A DNA stretch of 64,000 bases. Origin: Bacteroidales bacterium (lineage in GTDB: Bacteria; Bacteroidota; Bacteroidia; Bacteroidales; VadinHA17). The notes below the pieces were generated by a model. That model was not told the DNA's origin and ran no database searches. It saw nothing but the letters and a program-made list of their open reading frames with translations. Made by a program: the position numbers and the translations under genes. Shown here piece after piece: positions 1 to 8,917 of this stretch; position 1 is the stretch's first letter; each line of letters opens with the position of its first letter. The stretch covers positions 62,001 through 126,000 of the forward strand of contig JALONR010000015.1 in the NCBI GenBank assembly GCA_025454815.1. Direction: 5' to 3'.

Positions 1-293
1 ACCATCTCGCCGTTGAGGTATGTCACCGGGAAACCGGTCTGACGGTCAGGCCTGAAGGTGATATCAATCTCCGGCAAAGCCTCCACTATCCTTCCTTCAT
101 CCGCTGTTCCTCCTCCTGCCAGTCCGCGCCTCAGCGCGAAAAGGGTCACGGCCCGGTACATCGCTCCCGAGTCGATATAGATATATCCAAGTTCTCCTGC
201 AATCGCCTTCGCGAAGGTACTCTTGCCGCACGAAGAGTAACCGTCAACGGTAATGATTATTTTCTTTTTTCTTTTTGTCATTGTCCCGGTCAT
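1..293 (-). CDS. cmk: Cytidylate kinase, N-terminal part (cut by window edge)
   Basis: Phosphorylates CMP and dCMP with ATP in pyrimidine nucleotide synthesis, in the cytosol. The visible ~97 residues hold a P-loop (GYSSCGKST) followed by a short helix and the YIDSGAMYRAVT stretch that is typical of CMP kinases. The carboxy-terminal two thirds lie beyond the left edge. Two in-frame ATGs are possible (293 and 281); both precede a lysine/arginine-rich stretch. It lies 38 bp downstream of porQ on the same strand, an arrangement I recall from other Bacteroidota, so the two are probably co-transcribed. The call rests on the P-loop plus the SGAMYRA motif. Confidence 0.9.
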   Translation of the reverse strand, partial: MTGTMTKRKKKIIITVDGYSSCGKSTFAKAIAGELGYIYIDSGAMYRAVTLFALRRGLAGGGTADEGRIVEALPEIDITFRPDRQTGFPVTYLNGEM

Positions 294-331
294 TTTAAAA
301 CGAAACGCCGCCGTAATGGTTCAGCATAATC

Positions 332-1378
332 CTACTTTTTGAATATTAATTCCGGCCTGAGTGTCACGGTAAGGTGATTGGAGCCGCCGGCGGGATGGAA
401 GGCATCATGTGCATAGGCCAGTTCAAAGGCTTTTGTGCGTATTCCGAAGCCGGCGGTAAAGCCGGCCATCCCGGCTCTCTGTTCTGTTCGCATCTCTGCC
501 CTCCGCTGGTAGTTCAGTCCGGCCCCGATCCAGAATGATTCAGAGGGGAGGATCTCAACACCAAGGGCAAGATGCCTCAGGATATCTTCTCCGAAGCCGC
601 CGGGATCCAAATCATCTTCGGTATCATAATCGTGCGTCATGTCAGGTTTTTCTATGTGCCTGGCTGTCAGCGTGAAGCTGAATGGCGCATGGGCGAGCCG
701 TTTTGTGGCCCCGGCGATGATCTCGAAGGGAAGCGGCTCGCCGCCACGGCCGGTGTAACTCCTGATCTGCACTCCGGCGTTTCGGATGACCAGCCCTGCA
801 TCAAGAAGCAATCTTTCATTGTGATAGGATGCACCAATGTCAACGCACAATCCGGCCGAATAATAGCGCTCGAGGTGTGAGAGGACCGGCTTTAGGTTTG
901 CTCCGACCGTGAAGGAGGAGTCTATCTGCCATGACCATATAATATTCAGAGCGTATTCTCCGGCAGTAAAGCTGCCCGTAATGTTCCCCGCCGGATCAGC
1001 CTCAGTGAAGCTGCCATAGCTGATGAAGCTGAGCCCTCCGGCGAAAGTACCGGCCGCCTCTGTACCATAAGCCCAGGCTGCATACCCGTACTTTATACCT
1101 GCCACCCAGGTTGAGAAGCTGAGGGAAACGTCGTTATCCATTGAAGCATCCAGTAGTGAAGGATTATAATAGGGCAGGCTGAGATCACTCCGGGTTGAGG
1201 AAACGGTTATTCCGCCGGTGGCATTTGCGAAAGCTGAAGGACTGAGGTTAAGGAACTCATATGTGTTGTCTCCGCCGGTCTGGCTGTTAACCGGCAGCAC
1301 CATGATCATAAGAATCAGCGAAACCATGACTGACCTCAGCGAGAGTGCGCTGATGAGATAAGGCCGGTAAAGGGTCAT
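332..1378 (-). CDS. porQ: Type IX secretion system protein PorQ
   Basis: Outer-membrane beta-barrel family protein of the type IX secretion system, which exports proteins with a C-terminal sorting signal. The mature part opens with TGGDNTYEFLNL and continues as alternating beta-strand segments rich in Gly, Tyr and Ala to a terminal Phe-Lys-Lys, as in PorQ proteins. A hydrophobic signal peptide ends at VNSQ, leaving Gln near the mature N terminus. The frame stays open to 1501, but that extension is a 14-residue tandem duplication overlying a likely leader, so I place the start at the ATG at 1378. An ATG at 1327 has a better spaced GAGGT and is the main alternative. cmk follows downstream. Confidence 0.85.
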   Translation of the reverse strand: MTLYRPYLISALSLRSVMVSLILMIMVLPVNSQTGGDNTYEFLNLSPSAFANATGGITVSSTRSDLSLPYYNPSLLDASMDNDVSLSFSTWVAGIKYGYAAWAYGTEAAGTFAGGLSFISYGSFTEADPAGNITGSFTAGEYALNIIWSWQIDSSFTVGANLKPVLSHLERYYSAGLCVDIGASYHNERLLLDAGLVIRNAGVQIRSYTGRGGEPLPFEIIAGATKRLAHAPFSFTLTARHIEKPDMTHDYDTEDDLDPGGFGEDILRHLALGVEILPSESFWIGAGLNYQRRAEMRTEQRAGMAGFTAGFGIRTKAFELAYAHDAFHPAGGSNHLTVTLRPELIFKK

Positions 1379-1381
1379 CTG

Positions 1382-1482
1382 CCTCATCATCCTTCGGAAA
1401 ATGCCAGTATAAAGAGCTGTGTGCCTCATCGCCCTGCGGAAAATGCCAGTATAAAGAGCTGTGTGCCTCATCGCCCTGCGGA
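1382..1482. repeat. 42-bp tandem repeat, about 2.4 copies, in the porQ leader
   Basis: Copies lie at 1382-1423 (a few changes), 1424-1465 and a partial one at 1466-1482. The period is a multiple of three, so on the minus strand it reads as a repeated 14-residue block (RRAMRHTALYTGIF). It lies between a -7 promoter box (1490-1497) and the likely porQ start, so it is probably 5' untranslated leader. Confidence 0.9.
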
Positions 1483-1489
1483 TTGAAAA

Positions 1490-1497
1490 CAAAGATA
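1490..1497 (-). promoter_or_regulatory. Candidate porQ promoter, -7 box
   Basis: The minus strand reads TATCTTTG, an exact match to the Bacteroidota TAnnTTTG box. No clear TTG -33 element is seen at the usual spacing. Transcription would start near 1483, just upstream of the 42-bp repeats. Confidence 0.5.
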
Positions 1498-1543
1498 GCA
1501 TTCCCGGTGAAACGTTGTGGCCTGACCGCCCATATCAGTACCG

Positions 1544-2458
1544 TCAGGCACTCCTTCCGGCGAAGTCGGTGTCAACAACTGCCTGCCCTTTCTTCCCGGC
1601 CTGGGAGAGAAAGAGACCGGCTATGACCACTGCCATTCCCACACCGTTGCGCACCGTCAGCCTGTCCCCGACTATGAGGAAGGCGAAGATGGCCGTAAAT
1701 ACCGGTATCAGGTTACTGAAGATGTTGGCACGCGCAATGCCCACATGCCTGACGGAGTAGGCAAAGAGGACGAATGCACCGCACGAGGCGAAGATAGCCA
1801 GGAGGACAATCGAGCCAAAGCTCTTCGCAATGATCCCGGTGGATATAAAATCCTGAAGATCAAGGAAAATGAAAAGCGGAAGAAACAGTATCGCCCCGAT
1901 GATATTCTGGATATTCACAATTGTTACGGGATCATAGTCGTAGGCAAGCTTGTGCAGTACCATGTTGTATCCTACGGCTGAGACCACAGCAAGGAACATC
2001 AGTGCCAGTCCATTCGGATTCAAGGTTATGCTGCCTGTGCTGTTTGTAATGAAGATTAGTACCCCAATGAATGAAATGATCACCCCGGCGTAGTTAACCG
2101 GCTTAAGACGCTCCCGGTATATAACCCATGCGAAGATGACCGCAAAGACAGGTATGGTGGAGATAATAACCGAGCCTACGGTTGATGAGACATATGTCAG
2201 CCCGAAACTCTCTCCCAGGAAGTAGAAGAAAGGTTCAAACAGCGCCAGGAGAAGAAAGTACTTCCGGTCGCCCTTCTTTACCGGTGTGAAACGACGGGTG
2301 ATCCAAAGGAAGCCAGTCAGGAAAACTATTGCAATACAGAGCCTGATAAAAATAATGGCAACCGGATCATAGTCGATGTTGGCAATTTTGAACCAAACAA
2401 AGGAGAATGACCAGAAAATCATTGAAAAAACCAGCGCAAGGTAGGGTTTGCCTTTCAT
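1544..2458 (-). CDS. EamA/DMT-family transporter
   Basis: A 304-residue inner-membrane protein with about ten hydrophobic segments arranged as two repeats of five, the architecture of the drug/metabolite transporter (EamA) superfamily. The N terminus MKGKPYLALVFSMIFWSFSF and the mid-protein restart (NGLALMFLAVVSAVGYNMV) are typical. The family moves amino acids, purines or other metabolites, and the substrate cannot be read from sequence. The gene stands alone between porQ and the divergent etf operon. It ends 43 bp from the open extension of porQ, and no strong terminator is seen between them. Confidence 0.85.
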   Translation of the reverse strand: MKGKPYLALVFSMIFWSFSFVWFKIANIDYDPVAIIFIRLCIAIVFLTGFLWITRRFTPVKKGDRKYFLLLALFEPFFYFLGESFGLTYVSSTVGSVIISTIPVFAVIFAWVIYRERLKPVNYAGVIISFIGVLIFITNSTGSITLNPNGLALMFLAVVSAVGYNMVLHKLAYDYDPVTIVNIQNIIGAILFLPLFIFLDLQDFISTGIIAKSFGSIVLLAIFASCGAFVLFAYSVRHVGIARANIFSNLIPVFTAIFAFLIVGDRLTVRNGVGMAVVIAGLFLSQAGKKGQAVVDTDFAGRSA

Positions 2459-2658
2459 CAGAGTGGGAAAAGAGTGATTTAACCGGCGGCGAAATTAACT
2501 CATTTTTCGATACCTGTGGCAGGAGTGAAGATAATATAGTCCGGGGTTTCGAACGGAATGACATAGCAATCTGTCAGTGAATAATAACGGACTATTGTTC
2601 AGACATATAAGGTAGAATATTATTTCGACCGGTATCCGGAAAATTAAAATTATCCCGT

Positions 2659-2687
2659 TTTGCCATATTGTTTTATTATTATATTTG
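2659..2687 (+). promoter_or_regulatory. Candidate promoter of the etfBA-acyl-CoA dehydrogenase operon
   Basis: A TTTG at 2659-2662 and an exact -7 box TATATTTG at 2680-2687 are separated by 17 bp, slightly short of the usual 19-21. The etfB ATG is 23 bp further on. Confidence 0.5.
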
Positions 2688-2709
2688 CCACTTCAAAAGC
2701 GAGAATGAG

Positions 2710-3573
2710 ATGAACGGAATCAAGATCGTTGTACTTGCCAAGCAGGTTCCGGATACGCGCAATGTGGGCCCTGATGCGATGAAAGCAGACGGAACCGTGA
2801 ACAGGAGCGTGCTGCCTGCTATTTTTAATCCCGAGGACCTGAATGCCCTGGAGCAGGCTCTGCGGATAAAGGAGCAATACGAAGGTGTTACGGTGACACT
2901 TCTTACCATGGGCCCGGTGAGGGCAGCGGAGATCATCCGTGAGGGGCTCTATCGTGGCGCCGATGACGGAGTTTTGCTGACAGACAGGGCATTTGCAGGA
3001 TCAGATACTCTTGCCACCTCATACGCACTTGCCCTGGCAGTGCGCAGGCTTGCGCCCGATCTTGTCATCGGAGGACGGCAGGCTATTGATGGTGACACCG
3101 CACAGGTGGGGCCACAGGTGGCAGAAAAGCTCGGATGGCCACAGGTCACCTATGCCGAGGAGATGCATTTCGAGGGTGAAAGGCTTATCATTCGACGCAG
3201 GCTGGAAAGAGGAGTGGAGACTGTCTCAGCACCGCTGCCGATGGTGGTGACAGTGAACGGCACCGCACCCGCATGCCGTTACCGCAATGCCAGGCTGGTT
3301 ATGAAGTACAAGTATGCAAGGACTGATACAGAGTTGCAGGCTGAAAGCGCTGACTATATAGCTGCAAGCCGTCCGCTCATGAAAATAACAGAGTGGGGTG
3401 TAGATGCCATCGGCGCAGACACTGAACAACTTGGGCTCTCCGGTTCTCCCACCAAGGTAAAGGAGATAGAGAATGTCATCCTTCAGTCAAAGGAGTCAAG
3501 ACGACTGACCTCTGCAGATAAGGATATTGAGTCCCTTGTCAGGGAATTACTTGAGAATCATACAATTGGTTGA
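2710..3573 (+). CDS. etfB: Electron transfer flavoprotein beta subunit
   Basis: Small subunit of the ETF heterodimer, which takes electrons from acyl-CoA dehydrogenases in the cytosol. The 287-residue protein begins KIVVLAKQVPDT, the standard EtfB/FixA opening, and carries the AMP-binding-type stretch VIGGRQAIDGDTAQVGPQ. The frame is open 14 codons upstream to 2668, but family alignment and the promoter box favour the ATG at 2710. It overlaps etfA by four bases (TTGA), which suggests translational coupling, and an acyl-CoA dehydrogenase follows. Confidence 0.95.
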   Translation: MNGIKIVVLAKQVPDTRNVGPDAMKADGTVNRSVLPAIFNPEDLNALEQALRIKEQYEGVTVTLLTMGPVRAAEIIREGLYRGADDGVLLTDRAFAGSDTLATSYALALAVRRLAPDLVIGGRQAIDGDTAQVGPQVAEKLGWPQVTYAEEMHFEGERLIIRRRLERGVETVSAPLPMVVTVNGTAPACRYRNARLVMKYKYARTDTELQAESADYIAASRPLMKITEWGVDAIGADTEQLGLSGSPTKVKEIENVILQSKESRRLTSADKDIESLVRELLENHTIG

Positions 3574-4616
3574 TTAACGGAATAAATATACCCGCAGTGA
3601 ACAATCTATTTGTCTTTTGTGAGCTTGATGAAGGGAGACCTGCCGATGTAAGTCTTGAGCTGCTCACCAGGGGAAGATCTCTTGCCAACACCCTTGGATG
3701 CCGCCTGGAGGCGGTAATCCTCGGAAGCGGACTTGACGGCATTGAGAATGAGTTATATCCTTATGGTGTTGATGTTGTGCATGTTGGCGATGACCCGGTG
3801 CTTGAACACTACCGTACAATGCCCTATACCTCGGTAATAACCGGGCTCTTCAGGCAGGAACAGCCCCAGATAGCACTTATGGGGGCAACAAGCACTGGCC
3901 GCGACCTTGGTCCGAGGGTCTCCTCGGCACTGCACAGCGGTCTTACTGCTGACTGCACCAGCCTGGAGATAGGTGACCACTATGTTAAAAAGACAGACAC
4001 AACCTATAAAAACCTCCTCTACCAGATCAGGCCTGCCTTCGGAGGCAATATCATCGCCACAATCATCAACCCTGACCACCGGCCTCAGATGGCCACTGTA
4101 CGAGAGGGAGTGATGAAGCGCGAGACGGTTAACAAAAACTACCGTGGTGAACTGAAAAAGATTGATGTTGCAGCATTCATCAGACCTGAAGACCTGGCCG
4201 TGGAGATAATTGAGCGGCACATGGAAGCCCGTAAGGTGGACATCAAATCGGCCCAGATAATAGTCTCGGGCGGATACGGAGTGGGATCAAAGGAGAACTT
4301 TGCGCTTCTCTATGAGCTTGCCTCAGTCCTTGGCGGCGAAGTGGCGGCATCAAGGGCCGCGGTTGATGCAGGATATGCAGGACATGAACGGCAGGTCGGG
4401 CAGACAGGGGTGACGGTAAGACCTAAACTCTATATCGCATGCGGCATCTCCGGACAGATACAGCATACTGCAGGGATGAACCAGAGCGGCAAGATAATTG
4501 CCATCAACAATGACCCTATGGCTCCCATCAACAGCATTGCCGATTATGTGATCACAGGCGATGTGGCAGAGGTAGTCCCGAAACTTATCAAATACTACAA
4601 GGCAAACGCCAGGTAA
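3570..4616 (+). CDS. etfA: Electron transfer flavoprotein alpha subunit
   Basis: Large ETF subunit that binds FAD and passes electrons on, usually to a membrane ETF:quinone oxidoreductase. The 348-residue protein has the conserved FAD-domain stretches VSGGYGVGSKENF, ASRAAVDAGY, GQTGVTVRPKLYIACGISG and IAINNDPMAPI in the usual order in the C-terminal half. The only sensible start is a TTG at 3570 that overlaps the etfB stop as TTGA; no ATG or GTG is close. It sits between etfB and an acyl-CoA dehydrogenase, which makes this a complete acyl-CoA oxidation electron module. Confidence 0.95.
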   Translation: MINGINIPAVNNLFVFCELDEGRPADVSLELLTRGRSLANTLGCRLEAVILGSGLDGIENELYPYGVDVVHVGDDPVLEHYRTMPYTSVITGLFRQEQPQIALMGATSTGRDLGPRVSSALHSGLTADCTSLEIGDHYVKKTDTTYKNLLYQIRPAFGGNIIATIINPDHRPQMATVREGVMKRETVNKNYRGELKKIDVAAFIRPEDLAVEIIERHMEARKVDIKSAQIIVSGGYGVGSKENFALLYELASVLGGEVAASRAAVDAGYAGHERQVGQTGVTVRPKLYIACGISGQIQHTAGMNQSGKIIAINNDPMAPINSIADYVITGDVAEVVPKLIKYYKANAR

Positions 4617-4650
4617 ACCAGGAAAAGTCTCATCGAAAACATTAACACCA

Positions 4651-6357
4651 ATGGCAAATTTCTATACAGACAACAGGGACCTAAGATTTCACCTCACACA
4701 CCCGGCGATGGAAAAGATCGTAAGGCTGAAGGAGATGGATTACAGGGACAGGGATCAGTATGATTATGCTCCTCATGATTTTGAGGATGCCATGGACAAT
4801 TATGACAGGGTACTGGATATCATTGGCGCCATCTGCGCCGAGGTTATTGCCCCCAATGCAGAAGATGTCGATCATGAAGGACCGGCTGTAGCTGACGGTC
4901 ATGTGATCTATGCCCGCGGTACCCGGGAGAATCATGATGCTCTGACCCGTGCCGGGGTGATCGGTATGAATTTCCCGCGTAAGTATGACGGACTTAACTT
5001 CCCCATGGTACCCTATGTCATGGCTGCCGAGCTGGTCTCCAGGGCCGATGCAGGTTTTGCCAATATCTGGGGTCTCCAGGACTGTGGAGAGACGCTGCTC
5101 GAGTTCGCCTCCGATGAGATCAGGGACAAGTTCCTGCCGAGGTTCAACAAGGGAGCGACTGCTGCGATGGATCTTACAGAACCTGATGCCGGTTCTGACC
5201 TCCAGGCCGTCCAGCTAAAGGCTCATTTTGACGAAACAAGGGGCACGTGGATCCTTAACGGGGTGAAACGGTTCATCACCAACGGCGATGCCGAAATATC
5301 ACTCGTCCTTGCCCGCTCTGAGGATGGTACCACCGACGGAAGAGGACTTTCCCTCTTCGTATATGACAAGGCAGACGGAGGCGTAATCGTCAGGCGCATT
5401 GAGAACAAGATGGGAATAAAGGGCTCACCTACGTGTGAACTTGTATTCCGTAATGCACCTGCCAGGCTGGTTGGGGAGCGCCGCATGGGCCTCATCAAGT
5501 ATGTCATGTCACTTATGAATGGCGCCCGCCTTGGCGTTGGCGCCCAGTCGATAGGCATTGCACAGGCCGCATATGAGGAGGCAAGGAAATATTCCTCGGA
5601 AAGAAAACAGTTCGGAAAAACAATTGACCAGTTCCCTGCTGTATACGAGATGCTTACCCTGATGAGGGTGCGTCTTGAAGCAATGAGATCTCTCCTATAT
5701 GAGACCGCACGTTTTGTGGATACCTACAAGGCATGGTCATTTATCGGCGCCGAACGTCCCCTGACGAAGGAAGAACGTGAGGATCTTAAGACCAATACCA
5801 GGCTCGCCGACATCTATACCCCAATGGTAAAACTCATCAGCAGTGAATGGTGCAATCGCATTGCCTATGATGCGGTGCAGATCCACGGAGGTGCAGGGTT
5901 CATAAAGGATTTCCCGGTTGAAAGACTCTATCGTGACGCACGCATCACATCAATATACGAGGGAACCTCGCAGTTGCAGGTCGTGGCTGCCATCAGGGGA
6001 GTGACTACCGGCGGATACCTCGCACAGATACGGGAATATGAAAAGACGGAGCTGAGACCCGAGATGGAGCATCTCAGGAAGGAACTGACAGCCCTTGCCG
6101 ATGACTTCGAAAAGAGGGCGGCAGTGGTGGTAGCTGCCGGCAACAATGAGCTGACCGACTTCCATGCACGCCGTCTTGTTGAGATGGCTGCCAACATCAT
6201 CATGGGTCACCTGCTGCTCAGCGATGCACAGCGCGATCCAGTGTATGCCACCTCTGCAGAGCTGTTCATATCATTTGCCAGAACTGAGAACAGGGTGAGG
6301 TCAGAATATATTGCTGGCTTTGAGGAAAAACAGCTCGGACTCTACAAGGTGAGCTGA
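4651..6357 (+). CDS. Acyl-CoA dehydrogenase
   Basis: FAD enzyme that makes the alpha-beta double bond in acyl-CoA and hands electrons to the ETF encoded just upstream. At 568 residues it is longer than the ~380-residue classical enzymes; it has an N-terminal extension and a helical C-terminal extension of about 110 residues. Visible family motifs include MDLTEPDAGSDLQA, FITNGDAE, RKQFGKTIDQFPAV and QIHGGAGFIKDFPVERLYRD. The catalytic-base position is Glu437 in YEGTSQLQ, as in medium-chain enzymes. It starts 35 bp after etfA. Chain-length preference cannot be told from sequence. Confidence 0.93.
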   Translation: MANFYTDNRDLRFHLTHPAMEKIVRLKEMDYRDRDQYDYAPHDFEDAMDNYDRVLDIIGAICAEVIAPNAEDVDHEGPAVADGHVIYARGTRENHDALTRAGVIGMNFPRKYDGLNFPMVPYVMAAELVSRADAGFANIWGLQDCGETLLEFASDEIRDKFLPRFNKGATAAMDLTEPDAGSDLQAVQLKAHFDETRGTWILNGVKRFITNGDAEISLVLARSEDGTTDGRGLSLFVYDKADGGVIVRRIENKMGIKGSPTCELVFRNAPARLVGERRMGLIKYVMSLMNGARLGVGAQSIGIAQAAYEEARKYSSERKQFGKTIDQFPAVYEMLTLMRVRLEAMRSLLYETARFVDTYKAWSFIGAERPLTKEEREDLKTNTRLADIYTPMVKLISSEWCNRIAYDAVQIHGGAGFIKDFPVERLYRDARITSIYEGTSQLQVVAAIRGVTTGGYLAQIREYEKTELRPEMEHLRKELTALADDFEKRAAVVVAAGNNELTDFHARRLVEMAANIIMGHLLLSDAQRDPVYATSAELFISFARTENRVRSEYIAGFEEKQLGLYKVS

Positions 6358-6542
6358 ATCCTCCTGACGGGCCGAACAGGCTTATTTCAGCATGTGGCTC
6401 CGGGCACCCGGACTCCCCGGATTAATTCCATGTTACACCAACAAGCGCCATTCCAGGTGCCGGATCCCGTCATAGAGCCCCGGGAAATCACGGGTGGTCT
6501 CTCTTTTCACTTCCCTCCACCCCGTAGCGGAACTTCATAATA

Positions 6543-6556
6543 ATGATAAATATCAA
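6543..6556. promoter_or_regulatory. FNR/CRP-type operator before the cytochrome operon
   Basis: The sequence reads ATGAT-AAAT-ATCAA, one mismatch from the FNR consensus TTGAT-N4-ATCAA. Its centre is about 98 bp upstream of the start site predicted from the -7 box at 6634-6641. A gene for an FNR-like protein lies 4.8 kb away in the same island. Confidence 0.55.
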
Positions 6557-6633
6557 CCTTCCAGTTGACAAGAAACACCATTATGTCAGTCTAAATACAC
6601 TCCAGGCGTGAAAGTGCCTTATACATATTCCGA

Positions 6634-6641
6634 TATATTTG
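6634..6641 (+). promoter_or_regulatory. -7 box of the cytochrome operon promoter
   Basis: TATATTTG matches TAnnTTTG exactly. No convincing TTG element stands 19-21 bp upstream, which fits a promoter that needs an activator. The first gene starts 25 bp downstream. Confidence 0.5.
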
Positions 6642-6665
6642 TGAATAATATAACAGATAAGCAAG

Positions 6666-7031
6666 ATGAATCGCAAAACATGGATTTCAAGACTGGTGAC
6701 AGCCACCCTGATAATAGCGGGAGGGCTATCCCTTTCTTCATGTGAGAAATATACCTGGGCCAAACAGGAGGTACCCCAGGATCTGATAGTGAGCTTCACG
6801 GAGACACTACTGCCTTTCTGCAAGAGCTGTCATGGCTCATGGAGTACTGACAGGACCTATGACAAGCTCTTTGCCAACGTTGACACCGTGACCCCGGCCT
6901 CCAGCAGGGTAATCTCAATACATTCATCCATCACAGCCTTCGGATCAGAGATGCTGCCGATTGACACTCTGTTGCTGCCGGCTACGGATGTAATTAAACT
7001 GTGGGCATCACAGGGAGCAGAAAAAAACTAG
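6666..7031 (+). CDS. Monoheme c-type cytochrome lipoprotein
   Basis: A 121-residue protein with a lipoprotein signal peptide (lipobox LSSC, Cys27) and one heme c attachment motif CKSCH. It is therefore likely to be a lipid-anchored electron carrier in the periplasm or on the outer membrane. A distal Met in GSEMLP could be the second heme ligand. It opens an operon with a beta-barrel protein, a heptaheme cytochrome, a cytochrome b and a soluble cytochrome c. I do not recognise a named family beyond the small cytochrome c fold. Confidence 0.8.
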   Translation: MNRKTWISRLVTATLIIAGGLSLSSCEKYTWAKQEVPQDLIVSFTETLLPFCKSCHGSWSTDRTYDKLFANVDTVTPASSRVISIHSSITAFGSEMLPIDTLLLPATDVIKLWASQGAEKN

Positions 7032-7060
7032 AATCCAGGAAACTCTAAATAATGTAAACC

Positions 7061-7897
7061 ATGAAAAAAACTGCCATATCATTACTTCTGGCCCTGATTG
7101 CACTCCCGGCTTTCTGCCAGGAGAGCGAAGATTATCCCGTAAGGATTTTTGAAACCAGCATATTAATAGATAACCAGACTGTTGCCACTCCTTTCAAGGG
7201 AATGCTCGAGTTTGAGATTCATCACCGTTTCGGCACGGTAAACAATGCACTTGATGACCTCTTCGGGCTATGGGCTCCTGCCAACATCAGGCTGGGGCTC
7301 AATTACGGCATAACCGACAGGCTGATGGTTGCGGTGGGAACAGCCAAAAATTACAAGGCTCAGGATCTTGCCGTTAAGTTTGCCATTCTGCAACAGACAA
7401 GTTCGGGTTCTGTACCGGTTTCGCTGTCATATTACGGGAATATGGGTATCAACCTTCTGAATGAGAATACTTTCGGTCCGGCGCATGACTGGCGTGAGAT
7501 ACATCGTCTCTCATACTTTAACCAGATTCTGGTGGCACGTCAGTTCGGTTCGAAGTTCACGCTTCAGCTCGCTCCCACGTTCATCTGGTTTAATGCGGTG
7601 GAAATTGGCTACAAGAATGCCCATTACGGTATTTCTGCCGGGGCAAGGTACAATGTGACCGGCTCTCACAGCATCATAGCCGAGTATGACCAGCTGTTCA
7701 ACAAGCAGGAAAACGAGGAGTTCAATTCCAAGCCGCAGCTTGCGCTGGGTTGGGAGATAGGTACACCCACCCATGCTTTCCAGATCTTCTTTGCAAACTA
7801 CAAGGACATACTCGGGCAGTATAATTTTGTATACAACCAGAACAGCATCGGTGACGGGAAATTCCTGATCGGTCTGAATGTCACTGTTCGATTCTAA
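7061..7897 (+). CDS. DUF5777 family outer-membrane beta-barrel protein
   Basis: A 278-residue protein with a signal peptide ending ALPAFCQ, followed by alternating strands rich in Gly, Tyr and Asn that end in an aromatic residue (LNVTVRF), typical of Bacteroidota outer-membrane barrels. It resembles the DUF5777 family, which has no assigned biochemical role. It is the second gene of the cytochrome operon, 29 bp after the monoheme lipoprotein and 15 bp before the heptaheme gene. A role as porin-like sheath or partner for a cytochrome is possible, by inference from position only. Confidence 0.75.
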   Translation: MKKTAISLLLALIALPAFCQESEDYPVRIFETSILIDNQTVATPFKGMLEFEIHHRFGTVNNALDDLFGLWAPANIRLGLNYGITDRLMVAVGTAKNYKAQDLAVKFAILQQTSSGSVPVSLSYYGNMGINLLNENTFGPAHDWREIHRLSYFNQILVARQFGSKFTLQLAPTFIWFNAVEIGYKNAHYGISAGARYNVTGSHSIIAEYDQLFNKQENEEFNSKPQLALGWEIGTPTHAFQIFFANYKDILGQYNFVYNQNSIGDGKFLIGLNVTVRF

Positions 7898-7912
7898 AGC
7901 AGAAGCTCCGGC

Positions 7913-8917
7913 ATGATTCTAAGAAACCTATCGCTTGTTCTTTTGGTTCTGTCTCTCAAGGCATCCCTGCCTGCAATGGCGCAGGAGGGAGATACCGTAA
8001 TTGCCACCCGCGGGAAGGAAATGAATATTTATGCTGAAGACAACGAAACCAACTGTCTCGTCTGTCACGGCAAACTCGTATATACTCTGACAGATACTCT
8101 GACCGGCACTGTCAGGAAGCAGCTTATGTCAGAACATAACCTGGTGGTACCGGACCTGTTCTACAGTTCAGTGCACTGGAGTTTCAGCTGCCTTGACTGT
8201 CATTCAGAAGGATTCAAAACATTCCCTCATCCGCTGGAGACCCGGTTTGAGACAACATGGGGATGCATAGACTGTCATGGATATGACCCTAACTACGCAC
8301 AATACAGGTTTGAGGAGATAGACCAGGAGTACCAGAGAAGCGTTCATTATACCGCCACCGAGGGGCTGATAACCTGCTGGAAGTGCCACGATCCCCATTA
8401 TTACAATCCACTGGCCAGGCAGACCACGGGTGGCAGGGAGTATATCCTCCGCTCAAATGAGATGTGCCTCAGGTGCCACGGCAATTCCGATATAATGGGC
8501 CTTATCAATGATGAGAATGTCAGCATCGTGCTCCCCAGGCATGAGTGGCTTCCTGATGTTGACCGTCATATGGAAGCCGTCAGATGCATTGACTGTCATA
8601 CCAGGATGAATGACAGTGTGCTGGTGGCCCACGAGGTGATGCCGGCTGACAGTGCTGTCAGCGGATGCGCTGACTGTCACAGCAAGAACTCAATTCTGAT
8701 GGGCACCCTCTATAAGTATGCTGCCAGGGAGAGTCGTGATGAGAAGGGATTCATCAACGGCGTTATACTTCGAAATGAATCATATGTGATTGGTGCAAAT
8801 CGCAGCAAATTCATCTCCTTCACTGGCCTGTTCCTTATTGGCATGACAATTGCATTTGCCATGGTGCACACAATTTTCAGGATCATAATCAAACCCAAAG
8901 AGGAAGTACATGAGTAA
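7913..8917 (+). CDS. Heptaheme c-type cytochrome with C-terminal membrane anchor
   Basis: The 334-residue protein has an N-terminal signal peptide (cut near AMAQ) and seven CxxCH motifs in order: CLVCH, CLDCH, CIDCH, CWKCH, CLRCH, CIDCH and CADCH. One hydrophobic helix follows near residues 297-320 (FISFTGLFLIGMTIAFAMV) with a short basic tail. The hemes would face the periplasm with the tail in the cytoplasm. It overlaps the next gene, a cytochrome b, by eight bases. The pair therefore looks like a quinol:cytochrome c oxidoreductase module, similar in plan to multiheme/cytochrome b complexes of metal reducers. The electron direction is inferred. Confidence 0.88.
   Translation: MILRNLSLVLLVLSLKASLPAMAQEGDTVIATRGKEMNIYAEDNETNCLVCHGKLVYTLTDTLTGTVRKQLMSEHNLVVPDLFYSSVHWSFSCLDCHSEGFKTFPHPLETRFETTWGCIDCHGYDPNYAQYRFEEIDQEYQRSVHYTATEGLITCWKCHDPHYYNPLARQTTGGREYILRSNEMCLRCHGNSDIMGLINDENVSIVLPRHEWLPDVDRHMEAVRCIDCHTRMNDSVLVAHEVMPADSAVSGCADCHSKNSILMGTLYKYAARESRDEKGFINGVILRNESYVIGANRSKFISFTGLFLIGMTIAFAMVHTIFRIIIKPKEEVHE

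Larger units (their letters stand above)
6358..6665. other. 308-bp spacer holding the cytochrome-operon control region
   Basis: No open frame of note and no clear intrinsic terminator. The right half is AT-rich and holds an FNR-like box (6543-6556) and a -7 box (6634-6641). The left half (6358-6530) shows nothing I recognise. Confidence 0.7.
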
